Positions 27,350 through 36,108 of a DNA stretch of 64,000 nt are shown here, piece by piece. The position numbers and the translations under genes were made by a program. Under the pieces are notes generated by a model. That model ran no database searches. It saw only the letters and a program-made list of their open reading frames with translations, and was not told where the DNA came from. The stretch comes from Rhizobium sp. 16-449-1b (GTDB lineage Bacteria > Pseudomonadota > Alphaproteobacteria > Rhizobiales > Rhizobiaceae), in contig NZ_JAGHMH010000011.1 of NCBI RefSeq assembly GCF_017741935.1, positions 1 to 64,000 on the forward strand. Reading direction: 5' to 3'. The stretch's first letter is position 1; each line of letters starts with the position of its first letter.

Positions 27350-28885
27350 TCACCCCTCCAGCACCGGCAGAATGCCCGAAGACACCGCCGCATTCAGCCC
27401 GCCCGAGGCCACCAGATCGCTGGCGGCCTGCAGGTCACCCGCCATGTAGCGATCAACCTCCAGCGTCGGAACCACGGCGCGGATCGCGGCGATGGCGTTC
27501 GAAAGCTCCGGGCTGGTCGCGAGCGGCGCGCGGAATTCGACGCCCTGGGCTGCCGTCAGCGCCTCGATGCCGATGATCGAAAACAGGTTGTCCGTCATCT
27601 GCAGCAGGCGGCGGGCGCCGTGGCAGGCCATGGAGACGTGGTCTTCCTGGTTGGCCGAGGTCGGCGTCGAGTCGACCGAGGCCGGGTGCGACATCTGCTT
27701 GTTTTCCGACATCAGCGCCGCCGAGGTGACTTCCGCGATCATCAGGCCGGAGTTGAGGCCGGGCTTCTTGGCGAGGAAGGCTGGCAGGCCGTAGGAGAGG
27801 GCCGGATCGACGAGCAGGGCGATGCGCCGCTGTGAGATGGCGCCGATCTCACAGACGGCGATGGCGATCTGGTCGGCGGCGAAGGCGACCGGTTCGGCGT
27901 GGAAATTGCCGCCGGAGACGACGGAATTGTCAGACAGCACCAGCGGGTTGTCGGTGACCGCGTTGGCTTCGATCTCAAGCGTTTTGGCGACCGAACGCAG
28001 GAGATCCAGGCAGGCGCCGTCGACCTGCGGCTGGCAGCGGATGCAATAGGGGTCCTGGACGCGCTCGTCGCCCTCGATATGGCTCTGGCGGATGACGGAA
28101 TTGTCGAGGAGGGCGCGCAGCGCGGCGGCCGTGTCGATCTGGCCCTTGTGGCCGCGCAGCGTGTGGATGTCGGGGTGGAACGGAGCGGACGAGCCCATGG
28201 CGGCGTCGGTCGACATTGCGCCGGTGATCAGCGCTGCCTGCGCAGCGCGGTGCGCGCGGAAGAGGCCGGCGAGCGCCAGAGCGGTCGAGGTCTGCGTGCC
28301 GTTGATCAGCGCCAGGCCTTCCTTGGCGGCCAGCACCACAGGTGTCAGCCCGGCCTTGTCGAGCGCTGCGGCGCCGGAGAGGCGCTCGCCGTTATAGAAA
28401 GCTTCGGCCTCGCCCATCATCATGGCCGCCATATGCGCCAGCGGCGCGAGGTCGCCGGAGGCGCCGACGGAGCCCTTCTCGGGAATGACGGGAATGACGC
28501 CCTTTTCCAGCATGCCTTCGATCAGCCGCACCAGTTCCAGCCGCACGCCGGATGCACCGCGGCCGAGCGAGACGAGCTTCAGGGCCATGATGAGGCGGAC
28601 GATGTTTTCAGGCAGCGGCGCGCCGACGCCGCAGCAATGCGACAGGATGAGATTGCGCTGCAGGGTCGCCACATCGGCGCTGTCGATCTTGATCGAGGCG
28701 AGCTTACCGAAGCCGGTGTTGATGCCGTAAACAGGCGCATTGCCGGCGGCGATCTCGGCGATGCGTGCGGCGGCCTTGTTGATGCCGGCGTCGAAGGAGC
28801 GGTCGAGCACAGCCGGCTCGCCGGTCCAGTAGATCGTTTCCAGATGCTTGAGCGATACGGAGCCGGGATGAAGAGTGATGGTCAA
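27350..28885 (-). CDS. hutH: Histidine ammonia-lyase
   Basis: A 511-residue lyase that eliminates ammonia from L-histidine to give urocanate. The MIO prosthetic-group precursor A142-S143-G144 lies in [16 protein letters not shown], exactly at the position of the Pseudomonas enzyme, and [11 protein letters not shown] (53-63), with the catalytic Tyr, and [13 protein letters not shown] are present. It overlaps hutI by four bases (ATGA), so both are translated from one leftward message. Length fits the family. The repeat at 27175-27327 follows its stop. Confidence 0.97.
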   Translation of the reverse strand: MTITLHPGSVSLKHLETIYWTGEPAVLDRSFDAGINKAAARIAEIAAGNAPVYGINTGFGKLASIKIDSADVATLQRNLILSHCCGVGAPLPENIVRLIMALKLVSLGRGASGVRLELVRLIEGMLEKGVIPVIPEKGSVGASGDLAPLAHMAAMMMGEAEAFYNGERLSGAAALDKAGLTPVVLAAKEGLALINGTQTSTALALAGLFRAHRAAQAALITGAMSTDAAMGSSAPFHPDIHTLRGHKGQIDTAAALRALLDNSVIRQSHIEGDERVQDPYCIRCQPQVDGACLDLLRSVAKTLEIEANAVTDNPLVLSDNSVVSGGNFHAEPVAFAADQIAIAVCEIGAISQRRIALLVDPALSYGLPAFLAKKPGLNSGLMIAEVTSAALMSENKQMSHPASVDSTPTSANQEDHVSMACHGARRLLQMTDNLFSIIGIEALTAAQGVEFRAPLATSPELSNAIAAIRAVVPTLEVDRYMAGDLQAASDLVASGGLNAAVSSGILPVLEG

Positions 28886-30144
28886 CGGTCGATCCTTTCG
28901 CCCTTGAAGACGTGTGCGTGAAGCGGGTTGAAGCCGATGCGGTAGACGAGCTCGGCGAGGTTCTCGACATCCCAGATCGCGAAATCGGCGGACTTGCCGG
29001 CTTCGAGCGTGCCGGTTTCGTCGATGAGCCCAAGGGCGCGAGCACCTTCACGGGTCGCGCCGGCGATGCATTCCTCGACGGTGAGGCCGAACAGGGTGGC
29101 GGACATGTTCATGGTGAGGAGCAGCGACGTCAGCGGCGAGGTGCCGGGATTGCAATCGGTGGCGATGGCGATATAGGCGCCGGCCTCGCGCAGCGCCTTG
29201 ACCGGCGGCTTCTGCTTTTCGTTGATGGCGTAGAAGGCGCCGGGCAGGAGCACGGCGACGGTTCCGGCCGCGGCCATGACGACGGCGTCATCGGCGGTGA
29301 GATATTCGAGATGGTCGGCCGACAGCGCCAGATAGGATGCCGCGAAGCGGGCGCCGCCGAGGTTGGAGAGCTGCTCGGCATGGAGCTTGACCGGGAGGCC
29401 GAGCTGCTGGGCGCGATCGAAGACGCGGCGCATCTCCTCGACGGAGAAGGCGATCCCTTCGCAGAAGCCGTCGACCGCGTCGACCAGACCTTCGGCATGC
29501 GCCTGCTCAAGGCCGGGCAGCACGACGTCAGTGATGTAGTCGCCGTTGCGGCCTTTGTATTCGACCGGCGTGGCATGGGCACCGAGATAGGAGGTGACGA
29601 CGCGGACCGGGCGAATAGTGCCCAGCGCACGGGCGGCGCGCAGCATCTTCAGCTCGGCTTCGATGTTGAGGCCGTAACCGGACTTGATCTCGATCGTCGT
29701 CATCCCCTCGGAGAGAAGCGTGTCGAGACGCGGAAGCGAGGCGGCGACGAGGCCGTCGACGGAGAGGGCATTGGTGGCCTTGACCGAGGAGACGATGCCG
29801 CCGCCGGCGCGGGCGACTTCCTCATAGGTGGCGCCCTCAAGGCGCATCTCGAACTCACGGGCGCGGTTGCCGCCATAGACGATGTGGGTGTGGCAATCGA
29901 CGAGACCGGGTGTCACCCAGCGACCTTCGAGATCGGTGATCTCGGCGCGCTCGATCGCCAGAACCGGCAATTCGCTTTCCGGGCCGACATAGGTGATGCG
30001 GCCGGATTCGACGACAACAGCACCTTTTTCGATGACGCCAAGGCCAGCTTTGCCTGGGTCGAGCGTTGCCAGTCGGGCGTTGCGCCACAGGTGCGGGCGA
30101 ACCTCTCCCTGAGCCTGCTCGTCTGAAAAATTGTTCCCGTTCAT
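28882..30144 (-). CDS. hutI: Imidazolonepropionase
   Basis: A 420-residue metallo-amidohydrolase that opens the imidazolone ring of imidazolone propionate to give N-formimino-L-glutamate. Zinc or iron ligands are seen in [20 protein letters not shown] (HxH), KLHAEQLSN and the following SADHLEYL and [12 protein letters not shown]. Start is ATG 30144, 122 bases from the divergent hutF start, with a HutC-type palindrome between. It is the first gene of the leftward hutI-hutH-hutG-hutU operon and so the first to be transcribed on induction. Confidence 0.96.
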   Translation of the reverse strand: MNGNNFSDEQAQGEVRPHLWRNARLATLDPGKAGLGVIEKGAVVVESGRITYVGPESELPVLAIERAEITDLEGRWVTPGLVDCHTHIVYGGNRAREFEMRLEGATYEEVARAGGGIVSSVKATNALSVDGLVAASLPRLDTLLSEGMTTIEIKSGYGLNIEAELKMLRAARALGTIRPVRVVTSYLGAHATPVEYKGRNGDYITDVVLPGLEQAHAEGLVDAVDGFCEGIAFSVEEMRRVFDRAQQLGLPVKLHAEQLSNLGGARFAASYLALSADHLEYLTADDAVVMAAAGTVAVLLPGAFYAINEKQKPPVKALREAGAYIAIATDCNPGTSPLTSLLLTMNMSATLFGLTVEECIAGATREGARALGLIDETGTLEAGKSADFAIWDVENLAELVYRIGFNPLHAHVFKGERIDR

Positions 30145-30173
30145 CAGCTTTGCGCCTTTCCTTATGCCTCAAC

Positions 30174-30185
30174 ATGTATATACAT
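30174..30185. promoter_or_regulatory. HutC-type operator palindrome between hutI and hutF
   Basis: ATGTATATACAT at 30174-30185 is a perfect 12-bp palindrome in the 122-bp region between the divergent hutI and hutF genes. It contains GTATATAC, which fits the GT-N-TA-N-AC consensus of HutC-subfamily GntR repressors. HutC is encoded nearby at 31698. In this family urocanate releases the repressor and induces both directions. Confidence 0.7.
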
Positions 30186-30266
30186 AATAAACGGGTGACA
30201 AGGGAAAATTTGGGCGTATCTCTGGAAAAGAAAGAGATGCTTCCGCCAGAAGGAGAGAAATCGGTC

Positions 30267-31628
30267 ATGGCACAAACCGTTGCGACGACACTCCACGCAC
30301 GCACAGCACTTCTGCCTGAGGGGTGGCGGGAGAATGTCCGGCTGACGCTCGCGGGCGGACGCATATCGCGCATCGAGACAGCGGTTCAGGCAGAACCTGC
30401 CGACGAACGCCATCATACGCTCGTCCCGGCCATGGGGAACCTTCATAGCCATGCTTTCCAGCGCGCCATGGCCGGTCTTGCCGAGGTGAGGGGGCCTGCC
30501 AATGACAGCTTCTGGAGCTGGCGCACCGTCATGTACAAGTTTGCCCTGTCGATGACACCAGAGCATGTCGAGGCTGTCGCCGCGCAGCTCTACATGGAGA
30601 TGCTGGAGGCCGGTTTCTCCCGCGTTGGCGAGTTCCACTATCTGCACCATGACAAGGACGGACGGCCTTATGCCAATATCGCGGAGCTGGCCGAGCGCAT
30701 TGGCGCGGCGAGTGCCACTGCTGGCATCGGGCTGACCTTGCTGCCGGTCTTCTACGCGCACTCCGGCTTCGGCGGCGCAGAACCGATCGAGGGACAGCGC
30801 CGGTTCATCAATTCGCTCGACAGCTTCGCGGCGCTGATGGACGGCTGCCGCACGGTGACGTCGCGGCTTGCCGGCGCGGAACTCGGGCTTGCGCCACACA
30901 GCCTGCGGGCGGCGACGCCGGAAGAGCTCATCAAGGTGGTGCCGATGGCGGGCGATGGGCCCGTGCATATCCATGTCGCCGAGCAGGTGAAGGAGGTCGA
31001 GGACTGCATCGCCTGGTCCGGTGCCCGGCCGGTCGAATGGCTGCTCGACAATGCCGATGTCGATGGCCGCTGGTGCCTGATCCACGCCACACACATGACC
31101 GATAGCGAGACCCGCGAGATGGCTCGGCGCGGCGCGATTGCCGGTCTTTGCCCGATCACCGAGGCCAATCTCGGCGACGGCACCTTCCCGGCGCCGCTGT
31201 TTCTGGAGGAGGGCGGGCGCTACGGCGTCGGCTCCGATTCCAACGTGCTGATCTCGCTGCCCGGCGAATTGCGACAGCTCGAATATTCGCAGCGTCTGGC
31301 GCTGAGGGCTCGCAACGTCATCGCCGCTTCCGGCGGCTCGACGGCGCGCAGCCTCTTCGATCATGCGATCACGGGCGGCGGTGCGGCGCTGAAGGCGCCG
31401 GGCGGGCTGGCGGTCGGGCATCACGCCGATATCGTCGCGCTCGACATATCGGCCGTTCCCTATCTTGTCGGCGACCAGCTGCTCGACCACTGGATGTTTG
31501 CCGGCGGCGTCGCGGTCGACAGCGTCTGGGCGTTGGGCGAGAAGAGGGTCGAGGGTGGCCGGCATGTCGGCCGCGAGGCGATCAACCGGCGCTTCCTCAA
31601 GGCAATGAGCGAGTTGCTGGCGGCCTGA
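30267..31628 (+). CDS. hutF: Formimidoylglutamate deiminase
   Basis: A 453-residue amidohydrolase (TRZ/ATZ type) that deaminates N-formimino-L-glutamate to N-formyl-L-glutamate and ammonia. It has LVPAMGNLHSHAFQRAMAG (HxH metal site), HIHVAEQVKEVEDC, HATHMTDSE and GVGSDSNVLISLPGELRQLEYSQR, typical of HutF. I begin at ATG 30267, which has AGGAGAG upstream, and not at the frame opening 30066, because the latter overlaps hutI on the other strand. Together with HutG it forms the two-step route that distinguishes this organism from those using formiminoglutamase. It is followed 69 bases later by hutC. Confidence 0.95.
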   Translation: MAQTVATTLHARTALLPEGWRENVRLTLAGGRISRIETAVQAEPADERHHTLVPAMGNLHSHAFQRAMAGLAEVRGPANDSFWSWRTVMYKFALSMTPEHVEAVAAQLYMEMLEAGFSRVGEFHYLHHDKDGRPYANIAELAERIGAASATAGIGLTLLPVFYAHSGFGGAEPIEGQRRFINSLDSFAALMDGCRTVTSRLAGAELGLAPHSLRAATPEELIKVVPMAGDGPVHIHVAEQVKEVEDCIAWSGARPVEWLLDNADVDGRWCLIHATHMTDSETREMARRGAIAGLCPITEANLGDGTFPAPLFLEEGGRYGVGSDSNVLISLPGELRQLEYSQRLALRARNVIAASGGSTARSLFDHAITGGGAALKAPGGLAVGHHADIVALDISAVPYLVGDQLLDHWMFAGGVAVDSVWALGEKRVEGGRHVGREAINRRFLKAMSELLAA

Positions 31629-31697
31629 CGGCCTTTCCCGACAGTCTTTCCAGACTCAGGCATTGCCGATAGACCGAGAGAAAAGCGGAGCGTGACG

Positions 31698-32417
31698 ATG
31701 GATCAGGGCAGGGATATCACCTTGCATCAGCGGATCGTGAACGACATCGAAGGCCGCATCGTCTCGGGCGAGTGGCCGCCGGGTCATCGCATTCCGTTCG
31801 AGCTGGAGCTCACCAAGGAGTATGACTGCTCGCGCATGACGGTCAACAAGGCGCTAACCCAGCTCGCCAAGGCGGGCCTGATCGAGCGCCGCAAGAAGTC
31901 CGGCAGCTTCGTCACCCAGCCGCAGGCGCAATCGGCCGTTCTCGAAATTCATGATATCGCCGCCGAGGTGAAATCGCTGAACCTCGCTTACTCGTTTTCG
32001 GTTGCGAGACGCGCCAAGCGGAAGGCGGATGCCGATGATAACAGGCGTCTCGAACTGCAGCCGGGTTCCTCGGTCGTCGAGGTGGTCTGCATCCACCATG
32101 CCGGTGGTCGGCCCTTCTGCCTCGAGGAGCGGCTGATCAGCCTTGCCACCGTGCCCGAGGCGGAGGAGGCCGACTTCTCGACCATTCCGCCGGGCAGCTG
32201 GCTGATCAACCAGATCCCGTGGTCGAGCGCCGAGCATCGCATCCACGCGGTTGCAGCCGGAAGTGAGGCTGCGGTGTTGCTCGATATTGCGCGCAATACC
32301 GCCTGCCTCGTGGTCGAGCGTCGGACTTGGAGCAATGTCGGCCCGGTCACGCATGTGCGGTTTACCTATCCTGGTGACAAGCATGCGTTGGTGGCGCGGT
32401 TTACGCCGGCGTCGTGA
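31698..32417 (+). CDS. hutC: GntR/HutC-family histidine utilisation repressor
   Basis: A 239-residue regulator. Residues 8-73 form a winged helix-turn-helix of the GntR type (HQRIVNDIEGRIVSGEWPPG, then RMTVNKALTQLAKAGLI), and the rest is a UTRA ligand-binding domain with LEERLISL and a closing FTYPGDKHALVARF. HutC binds urocanate and represses hut genes. ATG 31698 is chosen because GGAG lies seven bases upstream; GTG 31692 would be too close to it. It lies directly downstream of hutF on the same strand, so the repressor is likely made with its target, giving autoregulation. A RIME-like repeat follows its stop. Confidence 0.93.
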   Translation: MDQGRDITLHQRIVNDIEGRIVSGEWPPGHRIPFELELTKEYDCSRMTVNKALTQLAKAGLIERRKKSGSFVTQPQAQSAVLEIHDIAAEVKSLNLAYSFSVARRAKRKADADDNRRLELQPGSSVVEVVCIHHAGGRPFCLEERLISLATVPEAEEADFSTIPPGSWLINQIPWSSAEHRIHAVAAGSEAAVLLDIARNTACLVVERRTWSNVGPVTHVRFTYPGDKHALVARFTPAS

Positions 32418-32477
32418 GCGCTCGGTGGGGCCGTCGGGAACGTGGTTTGACGGCCGACTTTGGCGTTTTACCGTGGG

Positions 32478-32630
32478 TTACCCCCCTCTGCCCTGCCGGG
32501 CATCTCCCCCACAGGTGGGGAGATTGGCTTGGCGCGGCCGCTCGCTCAACCTTCATTGTTTCATTGGGGAGCAAGCCACTTGCCGATCTCCCCCCTTGTG
32601 GGGGAGATGCCCGGCAGGGCAGAGGGGGGT
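32478..32630 (-). repeat. RIME-like palindromic intergenic repeat, copy B
   Basis: About 153 bp downstream of hutC. Its arms are the reverse complement of copy A (27175-27327): the left arm ends in CACAGGTGGGGAGATTGGC where copy A's right arm carries the same bases on the other strand. The internal spacers differ, so only the palindromic arms are conserved. The two inverted copies frame hutH, hutI, hutF and hutC. Confidence 0.75.
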
Positions 32631-33137
32631 ATTCCACGGCACAGCCTCTCGACCATCAGGTCGCACTTGAAAGTGCACACCAAAACCCCACGCCGCCCGA
32701 AAGCCCGTGTCTCCACCATGCAATCTTCACTCGGACGGGGCGCTGGAAATCACCTCGATTGAGTAAGTAGAATATGGCGCTTCCCAGCGCCCCGTTCGGC
32801 GGTTTATGAACGCAACTCCGGTCTCTCTGCCTTTCCGCCCAACTTCGCGGCGGAACCATGTGTGCCTCACAGGCACGTCCGGGCTCAACTCGGGCCCGTC
32901 TTGCGACGGAACCCGCCGTCACCGGAGGGAGACCATTTTCTGCGAACCCCGGATGAGAGAGCTTGCGTCCTCCTCAAACATCCGGCGCCGATCCCGCCTC
33001 GCCGGCACGCCTGCCGGTGTATCCGATGACGGGACGAGGTCATTCTAAGCCGAGGTTTTTCGAGCGGGGAAAATTGAAGCAAGAGATTCCAGTAAGTTGT
33101 TGATTTGAAACGCTCACGCGACGCACAGAAACGAAAA
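32631..33137. other. Intergenic gap after hutC
   Basis: About 500 bases with no gene. A plus-strand frame near 32700-33048 is short, with no family-like sequence. I see no promoter, tRNA or repeat apart from a few tracts. It separates the hut locus from a leftward iron gene that ends at 33189. Confidence 0.5.
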
Positions 33138-33163
33138 AGCCGCGCGCCTTTCCACGCGCGGCT
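33138..33163 (-). terminator. Rho-independent terminator of the ferric-iron binding protein gene
   Basis: AGCCGCGCG (33138-33146) and CGCGCGGCT (33155-33163) make a perfect 9-bp stem with an 8-base loop, followed on the minus strand by a run of five T (plus-strand AAAAA at 33134-33138). It lies 25 bases after the stop at 33189. Confidence 0.85.
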
Positions 33164-33188
33164 CGAAAGCCTTGGGAGGCTCAAAACC

Positions 33189-34199
33189 TTAGAGCAGGCC
33201 GGCTGCGGTCATCAGTTCGACGACCTTCTTGTTGTCGAGCTTGGAGGCTTCGACCTTCGGTCCCTTCAGGTCGGCGATCGGGACCAGCTTGGCGTTGGAA
33301 TCGCCGGCAACCGCGTATTCGAACGAATCGCCGTTCTTCAGAACGTCCTGGCCAGCCTTAGAGGTGATCCACTTCAGCAGGGCCTGTGCTTCCTTCGGGT
33401 GCTTGCTGGACTTCAGCACGCCACCGCCGGAAACGCTGAGGAAGGCGCCCGGATCTTCGTTCTTGAAGTAGTGGAGGCTGACGTTCTTGCTGTTTTCGCC
33501 GGTCTTGGCCTGATCGCCAAACCAGTAGTAGTGGTAGATCACGGCGCCTTCGACTTCGCCGGCATTGACGGCCTTCATGGCAACGCTGTTGCCCTTGTAA
33601 GGCGTTGCGTTTTCCTTCATGGCCTTCAGCCAGGAAGCGGTCGCTTCTTCGCCCTTCAGCTGCAGCAGCGCGCCGACGATCGCCTGGAAGTCGGCGCCAC
33701 CGGGAGATGCGCCCCAACGACCCTTCCAGGCCGGATCGGCGAGATCGAGCATCGACTTCGGCAGCTTGTCTTCCGTGAGCTTGGTCTTGTCGTAGGCGAA
33801 AACGGTCGAGCGAGCGGCGATGCCCGTCCAGGTGCCATCGGCCGGGTGGAACTGTGAGGGAACCTGAGCCAGCGTTTCCTTGTCGACCGGTGCGAAGAGG
33901 CCGGCGGAAGCGACCAGCGCCATGGCCGGGGAGTTTTCGGTCAGGAATACGTCGGCCGGTGAAGCGTCGCCTTCCTGGACGATCTGGTTGGCGAACTGCA
34001 TGTCGCTGCCCTTGCGGACGGTGACCTTGATGCCGGTTTCCTTTGTGAAGCCTTCGGCCCACTCTGTGCCGAGGCCCTCGTGCTGGGCGTTGTACACGAC
34101 GATGCCTTCGGCATCCTGCGCGAACGCGCCGTTTACGAAGGCTGTCGCGGCAAGAAGCGCTGCGGCGGAAGCCAGCTTCAGGCTGATGGATTTCTTCAT
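33189..34199 (-). CDS. Ferric-iron ABC transporter substrate-binding protein (FbpA-like)
   Basis: A 336-residue periplasmic binding protein. A Sec signal peptide (MKKSISLKLASAAALLAATA, cleaved after FAQDA) precedes EGIVVYNAQHEGLGTEWAEG, VYNAQHE being typical of FbpA/AfuA/SfuA ferric-iron receptors, followed by SPADVFLTENSPAM and AIIYHYYWFGDQ-like (VIYHYYWF) with the paired Tyr ligands expected for Fe3+ binding. No cognate permease or ATPase lies next to it, so it is either an orphan or the first gene lost its neighbours. It is monocistronic and ends in a strong terminator. I start at ATG 34199; the upstream frame to 34274 has no signal sequence. Confidence 0.86.
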   Translation of the reverse strand: MKKSISLKLASAAALLAATAFVNGAFAQDAEGIVVYNAQHEGLGTEWAEGFTKETGIKVTVRKGSDMQFANQIVQEGDASPADVFLTENSPAMALVASAGLFAPVDKETLAQVPSQFHPADGTWTGIAARSTVFAYDKTKLTEDKLPKSMLDLADPAWKGRWGASPGGADFQAIVGALLQLKGEEATASWLKAMKENATPYKGNSVAMKAVNAGEVEGAVIYHYYWFGDQAKTGENSKNVSLHYFKNEDPGAFLSVSGGGVLKSSKHPKEAQALLKWITSKAGQDVLKNGDSFEYAVAGDSNAKLVPIADLKGPKVEASKLDNKKVVELMTAAGLL

Positions 34200-34357
34200 G
34201 TCAAACTCCCGATTGGAGCGAAACCAAGCGCACATGGGCTCAAGTTTTCGGTCGCTATGAATTGGTTTTTCCACGCGTTTGAATGTCTCGGCCAGCGCTG
34301 CCGGCTAAAACTATTCCAACGCACTCCACTTATCGTGAGCCTTGGTCCGTGACCATG

Positions 34358-34371
34358 GGGACTAAAGTCCC
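34358..34371 (+). promoter_or_regulatory. GGGACT-AA-AGTCCC palindrome upstream of the secreted proteins
   Basis: A near-perfect palindrome (six-base arms, two-base centre) about 125 bases before ATG 34496. Such sites are typical for NarL/LuxR-type response regulators and one is encoded at 35434-36108. It is therefore a candidate operator. No second copy was seen next to the histidine kinase or the FtsI-like gene. Confidence 0.45.
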
Positions 34372-34495
34372 TAGTGGCGGCGTAGAGGGCCGGGGCCGCT
34401 AGGAATGGGCGCTCAATCGTCGAGAATTGCAGCATCCGGCCGGTCGCAATCAACCGATGGCAACCGTTTCGGTCGGAAAACCAAGGAGCATACGC

Positions 34496-34885
34496 ATGAA
34501 GAAGATCATCGTTCACACTTGCGTTACCGCCGGATCGCTGTTGCTGGCGCTTGGCGCGGCCGGGGCTGGCCCACTATCTCCAAATGCCGGCATGACAGCG
34601 ACCAAGCCGCCGCTGGCAACACTCGTGCGTCAGGGCGCCGACGATCTCGTCAAGCACAAGCGCCACGGCCGCGGGCTCGACGACGGTCCGGGCCATGTCC
34701 GCCACAGCTCGTCGTCGTTCTCGTCGGCATCCTCCTCTTCGCGTGGGCGCGGCTCCGATGATGGCGCGAGCCACGAGCATCATGGCGGTGACGACCACGG
34801 TGGAGACCACCACGGCGGTGGCGGTAGCGACGACCACGGCGGTCACGGAGGTGGCGGCGGCGACGATCACGGCGGACGTCGCTAG
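34496..34885 (+). CDS. Secreted Asp/His/Gly-rich low-complexity protein
   Basis: A 129-residue protein with a Sec signal peptide (residues 1-24, MKKIIVHTCVTAGSLLLALG then cleaved near GAAGAG). The mature part has a basic-hydrophobic stretch to residue 65, then Ser-rich and finally His/Asp/Gly-rich repeats (DDHGGDHHGG-like) to the C-terminus. The high His content suggests metal binding outside the cell, but no defined domain is present. ATG 34496 follows AAGGAGC. It is 61 bases from a second low-complexity secreted gene on the same strand; the intergenic spacer repeats part of its upstream region (AGGGCCGG-CCG). Function unknown. Confidence 0.65.
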   Translation: MKKIIVHTCVTAGSLLLALGAAGAGPLSPNAGMTATKPPLATLVRQGADDLVKHKRHGRGLDDGPGHVRHSSSSFSSASSSSRGRGSDDGASHEHHGGDDHGGDHHGGGGSDDHGGHGGGGGDDHGGRR

Positions 34886-34946
34886 TCGTGCCGTCAATCA
34901 TGTCCTGGCCCACTGAGGGCCGGGACCGTTCTCAAGGAGATCGATC

Positions 34947-35417
34947 GTGAGCACGTGGCCTAAAATCGCCTGTACCGTCATTCTCTGTGCGATGTCAGTC
35001 GTGGCGGGCCCAGTCTCCGCATGGGCGGACAAGGGAAACGGTGGCGGTGGTTCGGGCCGAAGCGGGAGCTCGGGCGGAAGCGGGAGTGGCAGCTCGGGGG
35101 ATAGCGGATCGGGATCGGGGGCGGGCTCGGGTTCGTCCGGCTCCGACCATTCCGGATCCTCCGGTTCGGGGTCTTCTGGCTCCTCAGGTTCATCCGGATC
35201 GCGATCGTCTGACGACGATGGCGGCCGCCGCTCTGGAGGCGGTCGGCAGGGACGGGGAGACGATCGCACGGGCTCGATATCTCAACGCGAGGATCGCGCC
35301 TTCGATGGCGGCTGGCGCGAGCGCATCCGGAACGGCCGCTACGAGCTGTTCGATCCCGAGGGTCGCCTCGTCATCCGTCGTGCCGCGAAAAATAGCGATA
35401 TCGAACGGTTTCGTTGA
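34947..35417 (+). CDS. Secreted Gly/Ser-rich protein with conserved C-terminal segment
   Basis: A 156-residue protein starting at GTG 34947 (AAGGAG about seven bases upstream). After a signal peptide with core IACTVILCAMSVVAG and cleavage near WAD, residues 30-100 are Gly/Ser repeats with Asp, then a more complex 50-residue C-terminus (REDRAFDGGWRERIRNGRYE, then LFDPEGRLVIRRA) that looks like a folded segment. The repeats are a low-complexity protein, not a nucleotide-repeat array. It probably shares regulation with the upstream gene. Role unknown; possible cell-surface or ion-binding component. Confidence 0.65.
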   Translation: MSTWPKIACTVILCAMSVVAGPVSAWADKGNGGGGSGRSGSSGGSGSGSSGDSGSGSGAGSGSSGSDHSGSSGSGSSGSSGSSGSRSSDDDGGRRSGGGRQGRGDDRTGSISQREDRAFDGGWRERIRNGRYELFDPEGRLVIRRAAKNSDIERFR

Positions 35418-35433
35418 TCGAAATCCTGACTGA

Positions 35434-36108
35434 TCAGGACCGCGATCGCGCGTCGCGCAGGAACATCGCGGCTTCCGTGCGATTGCGCGCCTTCAGCTTC
35501 TGCAGGATGCGCGTCATGTTGTGCTTGATCGTCTTTTCCTGAAGGTTGAGCTGGCGGGCAACTTCCTTGTTGCTGTTGCCATCGGCGACCAGGCCGAGGA
35601 TCTGCTCCTCGCGTGGCGTCAGCGAGGCCAGGGCATCTTCTTGCGGGGTGCGCGTCGGGGCGGCTGGGGGCTGGGGCGCATCGCCCTTCATCTCCGTCAG
35701 GATACGCGCGGCGAGGCTTGGCGACACATAGCTCTCGCCGGCCACCACATTGCGCACCGCCGATACCAGCGTGGATGCGTTCACGCCTTTCAGAATGTAG
35801 CCCTTCGCCCCTTCCTTCAGCGCGTCGAACAGATCGCTGTCTTCTTCCGAAGCCGTGAGCACGATGACGGTTGCAGCCGCATCCGCCTTCATAATCATGC
35901 TCAGCGCGTGGTGACCGCCGCCGGGCATGGAGAGGTCAAGCAGCAGCGCATCCGGACGGTGCTGGCTGAAAAGCGCTATAGCGTCTGCCGCGCTGGCGCC
36001 TTCGCCAACCACCTCGAAACCCGGCTCATCGGACAGGCTGCGGGCGAGGCCGTTGCGGAATATCGGGTGATCGTCGACGATCGCGACCCTGAGCGTGTCT
36101 GACGTCAT
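35434..36108 (-). CDS. NarL-type response regulator
   Basis: A 224-residue LuxR-family response regulator. Receiver domain 1-125: acidic pocket D12 D13, phospho-acceptor D58 in LLLDLSMPGGGHH, Lys in GYILKG. Then a disordered linker of about 25 residues rich in Pro and Thr, and a C-terminal LuxR helix-turn-helix with LASLTPREEQILGLVADGNSNKEVARQLNL. The ATG at 36108 overlaps the kinase TGA by four bases (ATGA), so kinase and regulator are made together from one leftward message. It probably binds dyad sites such as GGGACTAAAGTCCC; its signal is unknown. Confidence 0.9.
   Translation of the reverse strand: MTSDTLRVAIVDDHPIFRNGLARSLSDEPGFEVVGEGASAADAIALFSQHRPDALLLDLSMPGGGHHALSMIMKADAAATVIVLTASEEDSDLFDALKEGAKGYILKGVNASTLVSAVRNVVAGESYVSPSLAARILTEMKGDAPQPPAAPTRTPQEDALASLTPREEQILGLVADGNSNKEVARQLNLQEKTIKHNMTRILQKLKARNRTEAAMFLRDARSRS

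Noticed and set aside
30066..30266. Long N-terminal extension of hutF
   Set aside because: It overlaps hutI on the other strand and the HutC-type palindrome; ATG 30267 has a ribosome site and matches the family start.
35030..35215. Repetitive GGC/TCG-rich tract that could suggest a CRISPR or tandem repeat array
   Set aside because: Units are irregular, no spacers of constant length, and the tract is the coding sequence of a Gly/Ser-rich secreted protein.
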